Shown here piece by piece: positions 25,275 to 34,544 of a stretch of 64,000 nucleotides of DNA. Positions within the stretch are counted from its first letter, which is position 1. Each line of letters starts with the position of its first letter. The notes under the pieces are model-generated. The model saw only the letters and a list, made by a program, of their open reading frames with translations. It had not been told where the DNA came from and made no database searches. The translations under genes were made by a program, and so were the position numbers. Source of the DNA: Trinickia fusca (lineage in GTDB: Bacteria > Pseudomonadota > Gammaproteobacteria > Burkholderiales > Burkholderiaceae); assembly GCF_003628145.1 (NCBI RefSeq), contig NZ_RBZV01000007.1, positions 1 through 64,000 of the forward strand, read 5' to 3'.

Positions 25275-25892
25275 ATGATGATGAATCCCACCATTGCCCT
25301 GATCGAGCAGCGTATTTCCGCCAATCTCTTCGATGCCTCGCACGTCTTGGCCGATACGGAGATCGAAGCGCTCGTGCGTCTCGCGACACGCGCTCCGACC
25401 GCGTACAACCTGCAGAATTGGCGGTTCATTGCGGTGCGGACACCGGAATTGAAGGCCAGATTGCGCGGCCTCGCTTACAACCAGGCGAAGGTGTCGGACG
25501 CCGCCGTTACCTTCATCATCTGCGGCCTGCTGCCCGATTCCACCACCCTCACCGAAAGGCTACGGCCTTTCGTCGAGACTGGCCACATGTCGGCGAATAT
25601 GTCTTCGGGGTGGCAAGAAGGGGCTCGCGCACTCTATGCCGATCCTCAAACAGCACGTGACGAAGCCGTGCGCTCGGCCACCCTCGGCGCTGCGACGCTG
25701 ATCTACGCAGCCGAAGCGATGGGCTTCGTCTCAGGTCCGATGATCGGATTCAATGCTGAAGGCGTGATGCGCGAGTTCGGACTCGAATCCAACGAAGTGC
25801 CCGTGATGCTCGTTCCAGTGGGTCGCGCTGCGCCGGGAAATTGGCCGCAGAAGCCGCGCCGTCCACTCACCGAAGTTCTGCAAATCGCATGA
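25275..25892 (+). CDS. Nitroreductase-family flavoprotein
   Basis: The 205-residue protein has the FMN-binding N-terminal pattern (RRATRAPTAYNLQNWRF-like, about 40-50) and the family's C-terminal region (MIGFNAEGVMREFGL, PVMLVPVGRAAP). It likely reduces a nitro, quinone or enone compound with NAD(P)H. Three consecutive ATGs (25275, 25278, 25281) make the exact start uncertain. Its stop overlaps the next start (ATGA at 25889-25892), so it is coupled to an EamA exporter. The pair looks like a LysR-controlled modification and export unit. Confidence 0.85.
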   Translation: MMMNPTIALIEQRISANLFDASHVLADTEIEALVRLATRAPTAYNLQNWRFIAVRTPELKARLRGLAYNQAKVSDAAVTFIICGLLPDSTTLTERLRPFVETGHMSANMSSGWQEGARALYADPQTARDEAVRSATLGAATLIYAAEAMGFVSGPMIGFNAEGVMREFGLESNEVPVMLVPVGRAAPGNWPQKPRRPLTEVLQIA

Positions 25893-26737
25893 GAACCCAT
25901 TCTTCCGACTTGTTGCTCACGGCGATCGCGCCTGTCGTGTGGGGCAGTACCTACATCGTCACCACTCAGTTTCTGCCGAATTTCTCGCCGATGACGGTTG
26001 CGATGCTGCGTGCCTTGCCGGCCGGCTTGCTGCTGCTCGCAATCGTGCGGCAACTGCCAACGGGCATCTGGTGGCGGCGCATCTTCGTCCTCGGGGCGCT
26101 CAATATCTCGATCTTCTTGAGCATGCTGTTCGTCGCGGCCTACCGGCTTCCCGGCGGGGTCGCTGCGACGGTGGCGGCGGTCCAACCGCTGTTTGCGGTT
26201 TTCCTTGCCTCTGCGCTGCTTGCGAGCCCGCTTCGTCCGTTGTCGATCCTCGCCGCGCTTGTCGGGATCGGCGGCGTTGCGTTGCTGGTGCTGACACCGC
26301 GCGCGGGGCTCGACGCGGTCGGCGTTGCCGCGGGCCTCACCGCAGCGGCTTCCATGGCCGTCGGAAACATCCTGACCCGTAAGTGGCAACCGCCGGTATC
26401 GCTGCTCACGTTTACTGCATGGCAATTGACGGCCGGCGGCATTCTTCTGGTTCCAGTGGTCCTCATTTTCGCGCCGACTATTCCGGCTCCGACGGTAACC
26501 AACCTGTTTGGACTGGTGTGGCTCGGGCTGATTGGTGCCGCTTTGACTTATGTCCTGTGGTTCCGGGGTATTGCGCGGCTCGAATCCGCAGTAGTATCAC
26601 CGCTCCTTTTCATCAGCCCATTGACTGCTGTGCTGCTTGGATGGATGTTCCTGGATCAGACGCTGAGTCCGATTCAGATCGCGGGTATCGTGTTCGTCAT
26701 TGGCAGCATTTGGCTAAGCCAACGGCCTGCTCGCTAG
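25889..26737 (+). CDS. EamA/RhaT-family (DMT) transporter
   Basis: The 282-residue protein has ten predicted membrane helices in two EamA repeats (GSTYIVTTQFLPNFSP near 15; second repeat from about 140). DMT proteins usually export amino acids, metabolites or toxic compounds. The start overlaps the nitroreductase stop, so they are one transcription unit. I rejected an earlier start inside the nitroreductase. Confidence 0.88.
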   Translation: MRTHSSDLLLTAIAPVVWGSTYIVTTQFLPNFSPMTVAMLRALPAGLLLLAIVRQLPTGIWWRRIFVLGALNISIFLSMLFVAAYRLPGGVAATVAAVQPLFAVFLASALLASPLRPLSILAALVGIGGVALLVLTPRAGLDAVGVAAGLTAAASMAVGNILTRKWQPPVSLLTFTAWQLTAGGILLVPVVLIFAPTIPAPTVTNLFGLVWLGLIGAALTYVLWFRGIARLESAVVSPLLFISPLTAVLLGWMFLDQTLSPIQIAGIVFVIGSIWLSQRPAR

Positions 26738-26794
26738 GCCAACGCGCCAATCGCGATTCAGAGCTTTCGTCCAGACCGCCCGGAGACTATTTCC

Positions 26795-27586
26795 ATGCGA
26801 TTTGTGCGCCTCGCGCTTACCCTGTTCGCTATTGTTATCGCCTCGCCTGCCTTCGCGAAGATGATCGCCAAGCCCGTCAATTGGACGCTGGACGGCACGA
26901 CTTTCAATAGCATGCTCGTCTATGACGATGCCACGACGGCCAAGCGCCCCGGCCTCGTCATGGTGCCCAACTGGTTCGGCGTCAACGACATCGCCATCAA
27001 GAAGGCCCAAATGATCGCGGGCAAGGACTATGTCATCCTGCTTGTCGATATGTACGGGGCAGGGATACGTCCCAAGAGCGATGCGCAGGCGAGGACTGCT
27101 GTCGGACCGCTTTATGACAGCCGCCCCTTGATGCGCAAGCGTATTGGCAGGGCTTTCGAGCAACTGAAGGCCGAAGCCGCCGACGCGCCGATCGATCTCT
27201 CGCGTCTTGCGGCCATCGGTTTTTGTTTCGGTGGCACCGTTGTGTTGGACCTGGCGCGTAGCGGCTCGGAAGCGAAGGCCGCGATCTCCTTTCATGGCGA
27301 TCTCAGCACCGACAATCCCGCTCTCGTGAAGAACATCAAAGCGCGCGTGCTCGCGATGAACGGCGCTGACGATGCCTTCACCATGCCGGACGCGCCCGAG
27401 TTCTTGAAGGAAATGAAACACGACACGGCCGATTGGCAGTTCGTCGAGATCGGCCACGCCGTTCATTGCTATACCGAGACCGAGGCGACGGCCAAGACAG
27501 GCAATTGCCGCTATGACGCCAAGGCCTCAGCGCGGTCCTATACGATGATGCGGGATTGGCTCACGGAAAGTTTTGGTTCGAATTGA
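26795..27586 (+). CDS. Periplasmic dienelactone hydrolase-family protein
   Basis: The 263-residue protein has a signal peptide (1-22, SPAFAK). The alpha/beta-hydrolase core carries the Cys nucleophile motif GFCFGG (Cys144), an acid at Asp192/193 (NGADDAF) and His221 or His224 (GHAVHCY). A Cys-Asp-His triad is the mark of dienelactone hydrolases. Export is unusual for a catabolic DLH, so the substrate is probably another ester or lactone. No catabolic genes adjoin. Confidence 0.85.
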   Translation: MRFVRLALTLFAIVIASPAFAKMIAKPVNWTLDGTTFNSMLVYDDATTAKRPGLVMVPNWFGVNDIAIKKAQMIAGKDYVILLVDMYGAGIRPKSDAQARTAVGPLYDSRPLMRKRIGRAFEQLKAEAADAPIDLSRLAAIGFCFGGTVVLDLARSGSEAKAAISFHGDLSTDNPALVKNIKARVLAMNGADDAFTMPDAPEFLKEMKHDTADWQFVEIGHAVHCYTETEATAKTGNCRYDAKASARSYTMMRDWLTESFGSN

Positions 27587-27598
27587 ATGGGCGAATGC

Positions 27599-28735
27599 TC
27601 ATTTAACGGCTAGAGGCGATGCAGCCGTCCCGGAGGACGGTTGCGACGAATCCGTCTGGTCGCATCCCTCTCGATCGAAGAGCGCTGCCATTCCACAAGT
27701 CGACGCATACATGCGCGAGCTGCTATGCGCGACGCCTGGGACTTCGATCACGCGCTGGCCGAAATGTGCCTCGTCTTGCGAACGTAGATGGGCGACGTAG
27801 TTGAGCCCGCGCGACAGGCGCGTTGGTCCTTGTTCCTCTGCGCCGCACGAGCGGTCCAGCTCTTTGTGGTTCGGATCGGTATCGTCCATTCCCAGCAGGT
27901 ACACGACATCGCGCGCGAGGTAGCGCTTCTCCAGTTCGGACGGGGATACAGGCTGCGCGACATAGGGCGGCAAACCACTGCTCAATCCGTATTCCCAGCG
28001 ATCAAAATTCGCGCAGGGTCGATCGCCTGTTACGACCGGCCGCTGGGCATCGAAGTACAAGTAAGAAGACGGATTGGCAACCACATAACGGATAGCGATG
28101 CCGCGCGTCAGCAGAGGTGATTGTCCGTGACCGACTGCTGCGTATCGCTGGACGAACTGGCCGCCCGCCGAGTGCCCGGCGAGCACGACCTGCTTTAGCG
28201 CGGGAAACAGCGTTTTGTCGGCGAGACGCGCGAAGATGGTATCGATCACGCTATACGAACTGATTGGCACTGGCCCGTGCGCATCGTAGCCGGTCTTCCA
28301 GCCGTCGGTTCCCCAGTGCAGGGTGTCGGCTGGCAATTGATGGGCTTCTATATCCGCGGCGATCAGGAACTGCGGCGTGATGATGATGGCGTCTTGCGCG
28401 GACGAACCCGCCTTGATAGCGGCCTGGTCACCTGAAGTCAGGTCTCGTCGAGGCCAGCCGTGAATGACGATGACCGCGCGCGTGACGTCAGGTTGGGGTA
28501 CCGACCAGTCGCGTGATACGTGTATCGGAACCACGCCTCGGCCTGCCGGCGTGATGACCTCCAGGCGGCCATCCTGAATGACAGGGACTGGCGAGCGCAC
28601 GACTGGATCGCTTTTGTGCGACGTGGGCCCGGTGTCTACTGTCGGCGATGCAGCCGCGGCGAACGTTGGCGCAATATGCAGGAAAGCGGCGGCAATAAGG
28701 GCGGGTAGCGCTCGGGTACGGATTGCCGACAGCAT
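27599..28735 (-). CDS. Secreted alpha/beta hydrolase
   Basis: The 378-residue protein has a signal peptide (about 1-28, FAAAAS). VIVIHGWPRRD forms the oxyanion region and GHSAGG (in VVLAGHSAGGQF) contains the nucleophile Ser. GVAHSS near 340 may supply the catalytic His. It is larger than a minimal hydrolase, with a lid-like insertion. Converges with the DLH gene, stops 12 bases apart. Esterase or amidase activity is likely; the substrate is unknown. Confidence 0.8.
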   Translation of the reverse strand: MLSAIRTRALPALIAAAFLHIAPTFAAAASPTVDTGPTSHKSDPVVRSPVPVIQDGRLEVITPAGRGVVPIHVSRDWSVPQPDVTRAVIVIHGWPRRDLTSGDQAAIKAGSSAQDAIIITPQFLIAADIEAHQLPADTLHWGTDGWKTGYDAHGPVPISSYSVIDTIFARLADKTLFPALKQVVLAGHSAGGQFVQRYAAVGHGQSPLLTRGIAIRYVVANPSSYLYFDAQRPVVTGDRPCANFDRWEYGLSSGLPPYVAQPVSPSELEKRYLARDVVYLLGMDDTDPNHKELDRSCGAEEQGPTRLSRGLNYVAHLRSQDEAHFGQRVIEVPGVAHSSSRMYASTCGMAALFDREGCDQTDSSQPSSGTAASPLAVK

Positions 28736-28834
28736 ATTGTTCTTCCTTCTTCTGGTTTTTCCGACAGGCCAATTGCGGGGGGCGGGTCAATTATCGGGGC
28801 AATTATCCTTTGACCCGCCATTTCGCTACTGGAA

Positions 28835-29923
28835 TCAAGCAAGCTGTGGCACGGTGGCCTTGAAGCTCTCCCGCTCGCTCATGACCCGCTGAGCACGCCG
28901 CACGTTCGGGCGCTTCGCCAGCAGCGTTTCGCCTTCGGGGAACTTGCCGAGGCCGAGGTAGTAGACGAGCGGCGCCAGGAACAGATCGGCCATCGACAGC
29001 GCGTTGCCGACGAGGTAATCGCGGTCGCCATAAGCCGCGTCGAACGCCGCGAGGTGGGCATCGATCTCGGGCACCGCGGCGTCGATGACGGCCCGGTCGG
29101 GCCGACCCTCTTCGCCCTTCGGGAACACGTACTGCAGAAGGTAGCGGCGGGATATTGCGTCATAGGCGTGGCAGCTGATGACGCTGATCCACTGCTCGCC
29201 GCGCGCGCGAGCAGTGGGACCCCATTGCGGAAGCAGGCTCGGCCCGTCGAATGCCTCCTCGATGTAAGTCAGGATCGCGCGGGTTTCGTAGAACTCGATC
29301 GGACCGTCGCACAGCACCGGGATGCGACCGAACGGATTGTGCACATCGACTTCGGGCGTATGCGGCGCTGCCGGTTGAAGCGTGTAGGCGACGCCCTTTT
29401 CCGCGAGTGCCATGCGTACCGTGCGGACATAGGGGCTGCGCGGATCGCCGATCACCGTCACCGTGCCCGCGCTGCCGGCCGGGTCCAGATGATCGTTGAG
29501 GCGGTTGAATACCGACTGCCAGCCACCCATGTGCGAGTCGCGCGTCTGCGCGTCGGGGAAGCCGCTGTGACGCATGTGCAGGTGCGTACCGTTGTCTCCC
29601 TCCGTCAGCGTGACTTCGATCAACGTCTTCAGTTCGGGCGGCATCGAACCGGCTTCCCAGTACCAGGTGTAGGCGAGGAAGCCGGGACGCTCGATGTGCT
29701 GGTACTCGCCTGCGGCCACGTGCTGCTTGCCGTCGCGCCCGCCCATCACGACGCGATACTTGCCGCCGACACGCGCGTCGGCGCTCACGTCGACCACACT
29801 CATGCCACGCGGACAATGCCAGGCGGCGAGCGCGGCCTCGCTCGTGAACGCATCGAAGACCTTCTCGCGTGGGGCGCGGATGAAGCGGGTCATTTCCAAT
29901 TGGAAGGTGGCAGCTTGGGTCAT
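28835..29923 (-). CDS. SRPBCC (AHSA1-type) domain fused to glutathione S-transferase
   Basis: The 362-residue protein starts at ATG 29923 behind GGGGAAG. Residues 1 to about 147 form an AHSA1-like SRPBCC domain (FIRAPREKVFDAFTSEAALA, GGWQSVFNRLNDHL). From about 155 it is a GST: SPYVRTVRMALAEKGVAYTL is the thioredoxin-fold start and ALSMADLFLAPLVYYL the helical domain. ArsR-SRPBCC pairs are common, but a GST joined in the same frame is not. The start overlaps the arsR stop (ATGA). A role in binding and conjugating a small hydrophobic compound is inference. Confidence 0.85.
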   Translation of the reverse strand: MTQAATFQLEMTRFIRAPREKVFDAFTSEAALAAWHCPRGMSVVDVSADARVGGKYRVVMGGRDGKQHVAAGEYQHIERPGFLAYTWYWEAGSMPPELKTLIEVTLTEGDNGTHLHMRHSGFPDAQTRDSHMGGWQSVFNRLNDHLDPAGSAGTVTVIGDPRSPYVRTVRMALAEKGVAYTLQPAAPHTPEVDVHNPFGRIPVLCDGPIEFYETRAILTYIEEAFDGPSLLPQWGPTARARGEQWISVISCHAYDAISRRYLLQYVFPKGEEGRPDRAVIDAAVPEIDAHLAAFDAAYGDRDYLVGNALSMADLFLAPLVYYLGLGKFPEGETLLAKRPNVRRAQRVMSERESFKATVPQLA

Positions 29924-30303
29924 GATTTCTTCCCCTTGACTTCGGTTTCGCCGCGCTTGCCCTCCGAGGCGTCCGCAGCATGGGTGCGCTCGACGAATTC
30001 GACGAGCCGGTCGAGATTGCCTTCCCAATGACGACGATAGGCTTCGAGCCAGTCGTGCGCGTCGCGCAAGGCATCGGCGCGCAGATGGCAAATGCGCCAG
30101 CGCGCGCTGACCTCGCGTTCGATGAGCCCGGCGTCGGCCAGCACGCGCAGATGCTTCGAGATCGCCGGCGCCGACATGTCGAATGGACGAGCCAGTTCGC
30201 CGACCGGCGCTCCGCCTTGGGCGAGGCGGGTCAGGATGGCGCGGCGCGTGGGGTCGGCCAAGGCGGCGAAGACAGCGGAGAGGGAGTCGGTGGAAGAAGG
30301 CAT
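29920..30303 (-). CDS. ArsR-family regulator of the SRPBCC-GST gene
   Basis: The 127-residue winged-helix protein (SAVFAALADPTRRAILTRLA; recognition helix around MSAPAISKHLRVL) has no metal-binding Cys cluster. It is of the non-metal ArsR type usually paired with SRPBCC proteins. I chose ATG 30303 because the perfect palindrome TTAACCAATTGGTTAA lies just outside it; a start 48 bases earlier would place the palindrome inside the gene. It overlaps the next gene by 4 bases. Confidence 0.9.
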   Translation of the reverse strand: MPSSTDSLSAVFAALADPTRRAILTRLAQGGAPVGELARPFDMSAPAISKHLRVLADAGLIEREVSARWRICHLRADALRDAHDWLEAYRRHWEGNLDRLVEFVERTHAADASEGKRGETEVKGKKS

Positions 30304-30311
30304 GGCTTCAT

Positions 30312-30327
30312 TTAACCAATTGGTTAA
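30312..30327. promoter_or_regulatory. ArsR operator palindrome
   Basis: TTAACCAATTGGTTAA is a perfect 16-bp palindrome nine bases upstream of the arsR start. It fits autorepression of the regulator and its fused partner gene. Confidence 0.75.
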
Positions 30328-30507
30328 TCGAAAGTCAAGGTGGGTTGCCAAGAGAGCCTAAGTCTCTGCGCCACCGCATTCTTTGCCTATTTGTCTGGCT
30401 ATTATCGGTGGTGGCATTCGTTCGCTATTTGCGTACCGCGATGGTCTCGATCGAGTCTTCCTTAATGAGCGCGGGTTTCCGTCACCACCTATGGAGCGAT
30501 TCAACAC

Positions 30508-31026
30508 ATGAATGGGCTGACAATTTTCAAACGCGTTACTGCCGGCACGGTGTTCTCGGCGTGTACGTTATTTGCAAGCTTCGCTCACGCCGATGCAACA
30601 GGTGTCGAGCCTTCTCTGACCGGGACGTGGACTTTAGTGGCCGCAGATGTTCAGCATCCCGATGGTTCGCGGACGCGAGACTACGGCGCTGCTCCCAAGG
30701 GGCTGCTGCTCATCGACGCGCAGGGACACTATTCGCTGCAAATTTTCAAGGTGGAACGCGCTCAATTCGCTTCAGGCGACAAGGGCTCGGGCACGCCGGC
30801 TGAGTACAAAGCAGCCGTCATGGGCTCAAGCACTCACTTCGGTACGATCAGCGTCGACCCGGTTGGCGGAATATTGACGTTTCACATTCAAAACGCCTCC
30901 TTTCCTAACTGGGAGGGAGAAGTGCAGAAGCGAAGCTACGAGCTCAAAGGCGGTGAGCTGAGCTATCGCGTAGCACCGCGACCGAATGGAGATGTGCCGA
31001 TTTCGGTCTGGCGACGGTTGGACTAG
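30508..31026 (+). CDS. Secreted lipocalin-like domain protein
   Basis: The 172-residue protein has a signal peptide (about 1-29, FAHADA). A single lipocalin-like domain follows: LTGTWTLVAADVQHPDGSR at its start and SYRVAPRPNGDVPISVWRRL at its end. Members of this family (Lipocalin_5 type) are small secreted proteins of poorly defined function, often near detoxification genes. GGAG lies 11 bases before the ATG. Confidence 0.75.
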   Translation: MNGLTIFKRVTAGTVFSACTLFASFAHADATGVEPSLTGTWTLVAADVQHPDGSRTRDYGAAPKGLLLIDAQGHYSLQIFKVERAQFASGDKGSGTPAEYKAAVMGSSTHFGTISVDPVGGILTFHIQNASFPNWEGEVQKRSYELKGGELSYRVAPRPNGDVPISVWRRLD

Positions 31027-31105
31027 GTGTGCCATCAAGCGCTTCGTTGTGCCTTTCCTTTGTGTAGTCGCTAGCGGCAAAGCGTGTCTTGGGGTGACGG
31101 GAATG

Positions 31106-31144
31106 CTCGGCGTGCGCAGCACGTGTCATATCGCGCACGCCGAG
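31106..31144. terminator. Inverted repeat between convergent genes
   Basis: CTCGGCGTGCGC (31106-31117) and GCGCACGCCGAG (31133-31144) are perfect 12-bp arms with a 15-base loop. They lie in the 152-bp gap between two convergent genes and may serve both as terminator, though no T tract is present. Confidence 0.5.
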
Positions 31145-31178
31145 ATACATCGTCAAGCTGAAGCTGACTCAAGCAAGC

Positions 31179-32855
31179 TCAGTCCCGGTCCTGGCTGTGC
31201 TCGTGTTCGATGCCGAGGCCCGGCAGCGTACGCGTGCCTTCCACCTGGACCGAGTGCAGCAGATCCGGGTCGAGGTCGAGTGCACTCAGGATCGTCGGTG
31301 CGACCTGGGTCGTGTAGACGTACCTGTCATCCGTGCGACCGCCGTGGTGCAGGCCGGGGAACGACACGACGAGACCCAGGTGACTGTCGTCGGGTGCATT
31401 GCCGCCGTGCTCTTCGTCTTTGCTCTTGCTGGACGTGTAGATCACGCCGGGGTTCGGCTGCACGATGATGTCAGGCGTGCGGCCGTTCGCCGGATCGCCG
31501 AACCAGTGCTCGAGGCGCTCGCCATGCAGGATGTACGCTTGCGGGCCGTCCGCGCAGATGCCCGGTGCCGTGCAGCCGAGGTTGGCCTTTAGCGTCTTCA
31601 CCACGGCATCCTTCTGGCTCTGATCGCGCAGCCAGATGAGGCCGACATCGTCGGTCTGCACGAAGCCCGTGCCCGAGAGGCCCGAGCCGTCGTTCAGGTT
31701 ACCCGTCGTCGTGTTGTTCTGGCCGAAGTTGCCGCTCGAGTCCAGATAGTTGCTGGCCTCGAGCAGTTTCGTCAGCGTGTCGCCGTTTTTGACGAGCTTC
31801 GTATGGTCAGTCGGCGACTGGCCGTGCTTGGCCGTCACGATGATGAGGGTCGACGAATAGAGGTTGCGTTGCTTCAGTTCCGACACGACACGCCCGAGCG
31901 CGCCGTCGAGGTAAGTGATGGCGGCGGCGACCTGAGGACCCGGCGTGAAGTCGGCGTCGAGATAACCCCCGTTATCCGCCACCGGCGACTTCTGCGCGAC
32001 GCTAAGCGTCTGGAAGTTCGTGCCGAACACCGTCGGCACCGCAGCGCTCGTCTTACCTGTCGAATCCAGGCCGTCGATCTCGTTGATCAGCGCCTGCACG
32101 TGGATGTTGTCGAACACCTCGGTGTGCGTATACGTGTCGAGATAGTAGGTGCCCGTCTTGGGGTCGATCGAGTTGATCTCGGTGCGTGCCAGATCGTCGA
32201 CGCCCTTGCCGGACGGCCCGTTGACCCAGTCATAGCCCCACGCGTGCTTGTCCGCCCATGCAGTGCGCGAGCCTCGAATGTGTTCCTTGACGACTTCGAA
32301 CACCGTGTTCGTCTTGATGTAGTTGTGCGGGTAGACGGGCGTACAGACACCGCCCACCTTCGCATAGGGAATCGCATCCGGATTGAATGCGCCGCCGCCG
32401 TCGAGATTGATCAGTGGGCCGCCGCCCTTTGCATCGATCCCGGTCGTTTCGTCGAACACGACGTTCCATCCCTGCGCGCCCGTGCAGGTCGAATCGAGCG
32501 GGGCGTAGAGCGTCCGGTCATATGACACGTCATAGAAGAGGCCCGCGCTCTTCGGGGAGCCACCCGTCAGCAGCGCCGCAAGACCGGGGAACGAATCCGA
32601 CAGATGAGGCGTGTGGGCGTTCGTGTAGGTCACGCCCGATTTCGCGAGCAACGCGAGGTTGGGGCAGGCGTTGCTGCCGATGCAACGGGCGACGTCCTGT
32701 TCATGCAAACCGTCGAAGCTGATGAGTAGCACGTGTTTCACGTCGTTCTTGCCGTGCGCCTGCGCAGGCATCGCATGCAAGCCGGCGAAGGCAAGCGCGA
32801 CGGCACCGCAGATCGCGCTGACGCGATACCCGATTTGAGTCTCTTTCTTCATCAT
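31179..32855 (-). CDS. Secreted alkaline phosphatase-superfamily phosphodiesterase
   Basis: The 558-residue protein has a signal peptide (about 1-33, MPAQAH). HVLLISFDGLHEQDV supplies the first metal-binding Asp, THPHL-like TPHLSDSFPGLAALLTGG the nucleophile region, and VTAKHGQSP and DDSHLGLVV further metal ligands. This is the type I phosphodiesterase/nucleotide pyrophosphatase layout. It would act in the periplasm or outside on phosphate esters or diesters. A tandem repeat upstream (32985-33022) might be regulatory. The substrate is unknown. Confidence 0.82.
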   Translation of the reverse strand: MMKKETQIGYRVSAICGAVALAFAGLHAMPAQAHGKNDVKHVLLISFDGLHEQDVARCIGSNACPNLALLAKSGVTYTNAHTPHLSDSFPGLAALLTGGSPKSAGLFYDVSYDRTLYAPLDSTCTGAQGWNVVFDETTGIDAKGGGPLINLDGGGAFNPDAIPYAKVGGVCTPVYPHNYIKTNTVFEVVKEHIRGSRTAWADKHAWGYDWVNGPSGKGVDDLARTEINSIDPKTGTYYLDTYTHTEVFDNIHVQALINEIDGLDSTGKTSAAVPTVFGTNFQTLSVAQKSPVADNGGYLDADFTPGPQVAAAITYLDGALGRVVSELKQRNLYSSTLIIVTAKHGQSPTDHTKLVKNGDTLTKLLEASNYLDSSGNFGQNNTTTGNLNDGSGLSGTGFVQTDDVGLIWLRDQSQKDAVVKTLKANLGCTAPGICADGPQAYILHGERLEHWFGDPANGRTPDIIVQPNPGVIYTSSKSKDEEHGGNAPDDSHLGLVVSFPGLHHGGRTDDRYVYTTQVAPTILSALDLDPDLLHSVQVEGTRTLPGLGIEHEHSQDRD

Positions 32856-33247
32856 TCACCTCATTGAGGGACGTTTGGGGGGAGTCAAACGTTGCGCCGC
32901 GTGAAGGGAACGGCTCGCTCCTTCATCCGGCGCGGGCATGGACCCGCGATGAACCTGCGCGCGGGCGAGCCATTCTCAGCGAGTCAGGTTGAAGGACTGT
33001 GACGGCAGGTTGAATGACTGTGCGATAGCCAACCAACGCAGCATCTTTGTCTGGAACCCAGCGCACGCGAGCCTCGCCGGCGGCAGTCAGTTGGGTCGTC
33101 CGTTCGGATGTGGCGGAGCAGCAGGGCGGCCCTCCTAACTATTGGTTATGCCTATAGAAAGAATAACGGATAAGTCTTGGACGCTATAGTTGGATCGGCG
33201 CATGCTTCGTCCATCGGTTTTCGACTCACCCCCAGATGGAGCAGAAC
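32856..33247. other. Divergent intergenic region, 392 bp
   Basis: No gene is seen. It holds a 21-bp-period tandem repeat (CAGGTTGAAGGACTGTG at 32985-33001 and CAGGTTGAATGACTGTG at 33006-33022) and possible LysR-type dyads near 33139-33167 before the cyanate genes. Confidence 0.5.
33139..33167 (+). promoter_or_regulatory. Candidate operator of the cyanate operon
   Basis: CTAT (33139-33142) and ATAG (33154-33157) are separated by 11 bases, and GTTAT (33145-33149) and ATAAC (33163-33167) form a second dyad. Cyn operons are classically activated by the LysR protein CynR in response to cyanate. No cynR is in the window, so a distant one would have to act here. Confidence 0.4.
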
Positions 33248-33907
33248 ATGCAAGAAATCATCGATGGCTTTCTGAAATTCCAGCGCGATGCCTTTCCGCA
33301 GCGCTCAGCGCTTTTCAAGCAGCTGGCCACGAGTCAACACCCGCGGACGTTGTTCATTTCGTGTTCGGACAGCCGGCTCGTGCCGGAGCTTGTTACCCAG
33401 CGCGAGCCGGGCGATCTGTTCGTCATCCGCAACGCGGGCAACATCGTGCCGTCGTACGGCCCGGAACCGGGTGGCGTGAGCGCTACGGTCGAATACGCAG
33501 TTGCCGCGCTCGGTGTCACGGACGTAGTGATCTGTGGTCACTCCGATTGCGGCGCAATGACGGCCATCGCCACCTGCAAATGCATGGATCACATGCCGGC
33601 GGTGCGCAATTGGCTGAGTTACGCGGACTCCGCGAGAGTCGTCAACGAGGCGCGTGAGCACAAGAGCGAACGCGAACGTATCGACTCGATGGTCCGCGAG
33701 AACGTCATCGCTCAACTCGCGAACATCAAGACGCATCCGTCCGTGCGGCTCGCGCTCGAACAAGGGCATCTCGCCCTACACGGCTGGATCTACGACATCG
33801 AAACCGGCTCGATCGACGCGTTCGACGGCACGACGGGCCGCTTCGTTTCTCTTGCGCAACATCCGCATGCTCGCGCAACCCCGGCTCGACTCGACGCCGC
33901 TGCCTGA
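33248..33907 (+). CDS. cynT: Beta-class carbonic anhydrase of the cyanate operon
   Basis: The 219-residue protein has SCSDSR (Cys39, Asp41) and GHSDCG (His98, Cys101), the zinc ligands and gate of beta carbonic anhydrases. It hydrates CO2 to bicarbonate. Paired with cynS it replenishes the bicarbonate that cyanase consumes. I start at ATG 33248, which has GGAG correctly placed upstream; ATG 33236 has no such site. The next gene follows after 41 bases. Confidence 0.92.
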   Translation: MQEIIDGFLKFQRDAFPQRSALFKQLATSQHPRTLFISCSDSRLVPELVTQREPGDLFVIRNAGNIVPSYGPEPGGVSATVEYAVAALGVTDVVICGHSDCGAMTAIATCKCMDHMPAVRNWLSYADSARVVNEAREHKSERERIDSMVRENVIAQLANIKTHPSVRLALEQGHLALHGWIYDIETGSIDAFDGTTGRFVSLAQHPHARATPARLDAAA

Positions 33908-33948
33908 ATAGCCGCTGTTCCATTCACTTCATTTCAAGGAGCATCATC

Positions 33949-34419
33949 ATGACGCAATCCCAACATAGCCAAGTCGCCCGTGAGGCGCTGACCGACGCAA
34001 TCATTGACGCGAAGGTCCGCAAAGGCTTGACGTTCGAGCAGATCAACGAAGGCACAGGCCTTAGCCTCGCGTTCGTCACCGCCGCGCTACTCGGCCAGCA
34101 TCCGCTGCCAAGCGACGCCGCGAAGGTCGTGGTCGACAAGCTCGAACTCGGCGAAGACGCCCTTCGTCTGCTGCAGACCATCCCGGTGCGCGGCAGCATT
34201 CCGGGGGGCGTACCGACCGATCCGACGATCTACCGCTTCTATGAAATGGTGCAGATTTACGGGTCGACGCTGAAAGCGCTGGTTCACGAAAAATTCGGCG
34301 ACGGCATCATCAGCGCAATCAATTTCAAGCTCGACATCAAGAAGGTCGACGATCCGGAAGGCGGCTCGCGTGCGGTGATCACGCTTGACGGCAAATATCT
34401 GCCGACCAAACCGTTCTAA
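33949..34419 (+). CDS. cynS: Cyanate hydratase (cyanase)
   Basis: The 156-residue protein keeps the catalytic residues at the E. coli positions: Arg96 and Glu99 (YRFYEM) and Ser122 (IISAINF). Cyanase is a decamer that converts cyanate and bicarbonate to carbamate, which decays to ammonia and CO2. The N-terminal part is the helical DNA-binding-like domain. AAGGAG precedes the ATG. It allows cyanate detoxification and use as nitrogen source. Confidence 0.97.
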   Translation: MTQSQHSQVAREALTDAIIDAKVRKGLTFEQINEGTGLSLAFVTAALLGQHPLPSDAAKVVVDKLELGEDALRLLQTIPVRGSIPGGVPTDPTIYRFYEMVQIYGSTLKALVHEKFGDGIISAINFKLDIKKVDDPEGGSRAVITLDGKYLPTKPF

Positions 34420-34425
34420 GGGAGG

Positions 34426-34456
34426 TGGGAGTCGTTCTTGCGTGAATGATCTCCCA
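34426..34456 (+). terminator. Terminator-like hairpin after cynS
   Basis: TGGGAGTCGTTC (34426-34437) pairs imperfectly with GAATGATCTCCCA (34444-34456), followed by TTATTTAATTAG. Position seven bases after the cynS stop supports a terminator. Confidence 0.6.
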
Positions 34457-34544
34457 TTATTTAATTAGTCATCCTTAATATTTAGCCGGAAGCTTGCAAG
34501 GCTTTGGGCGTACTCGTCACCCTATTTCCTCGATGGAAAACATC

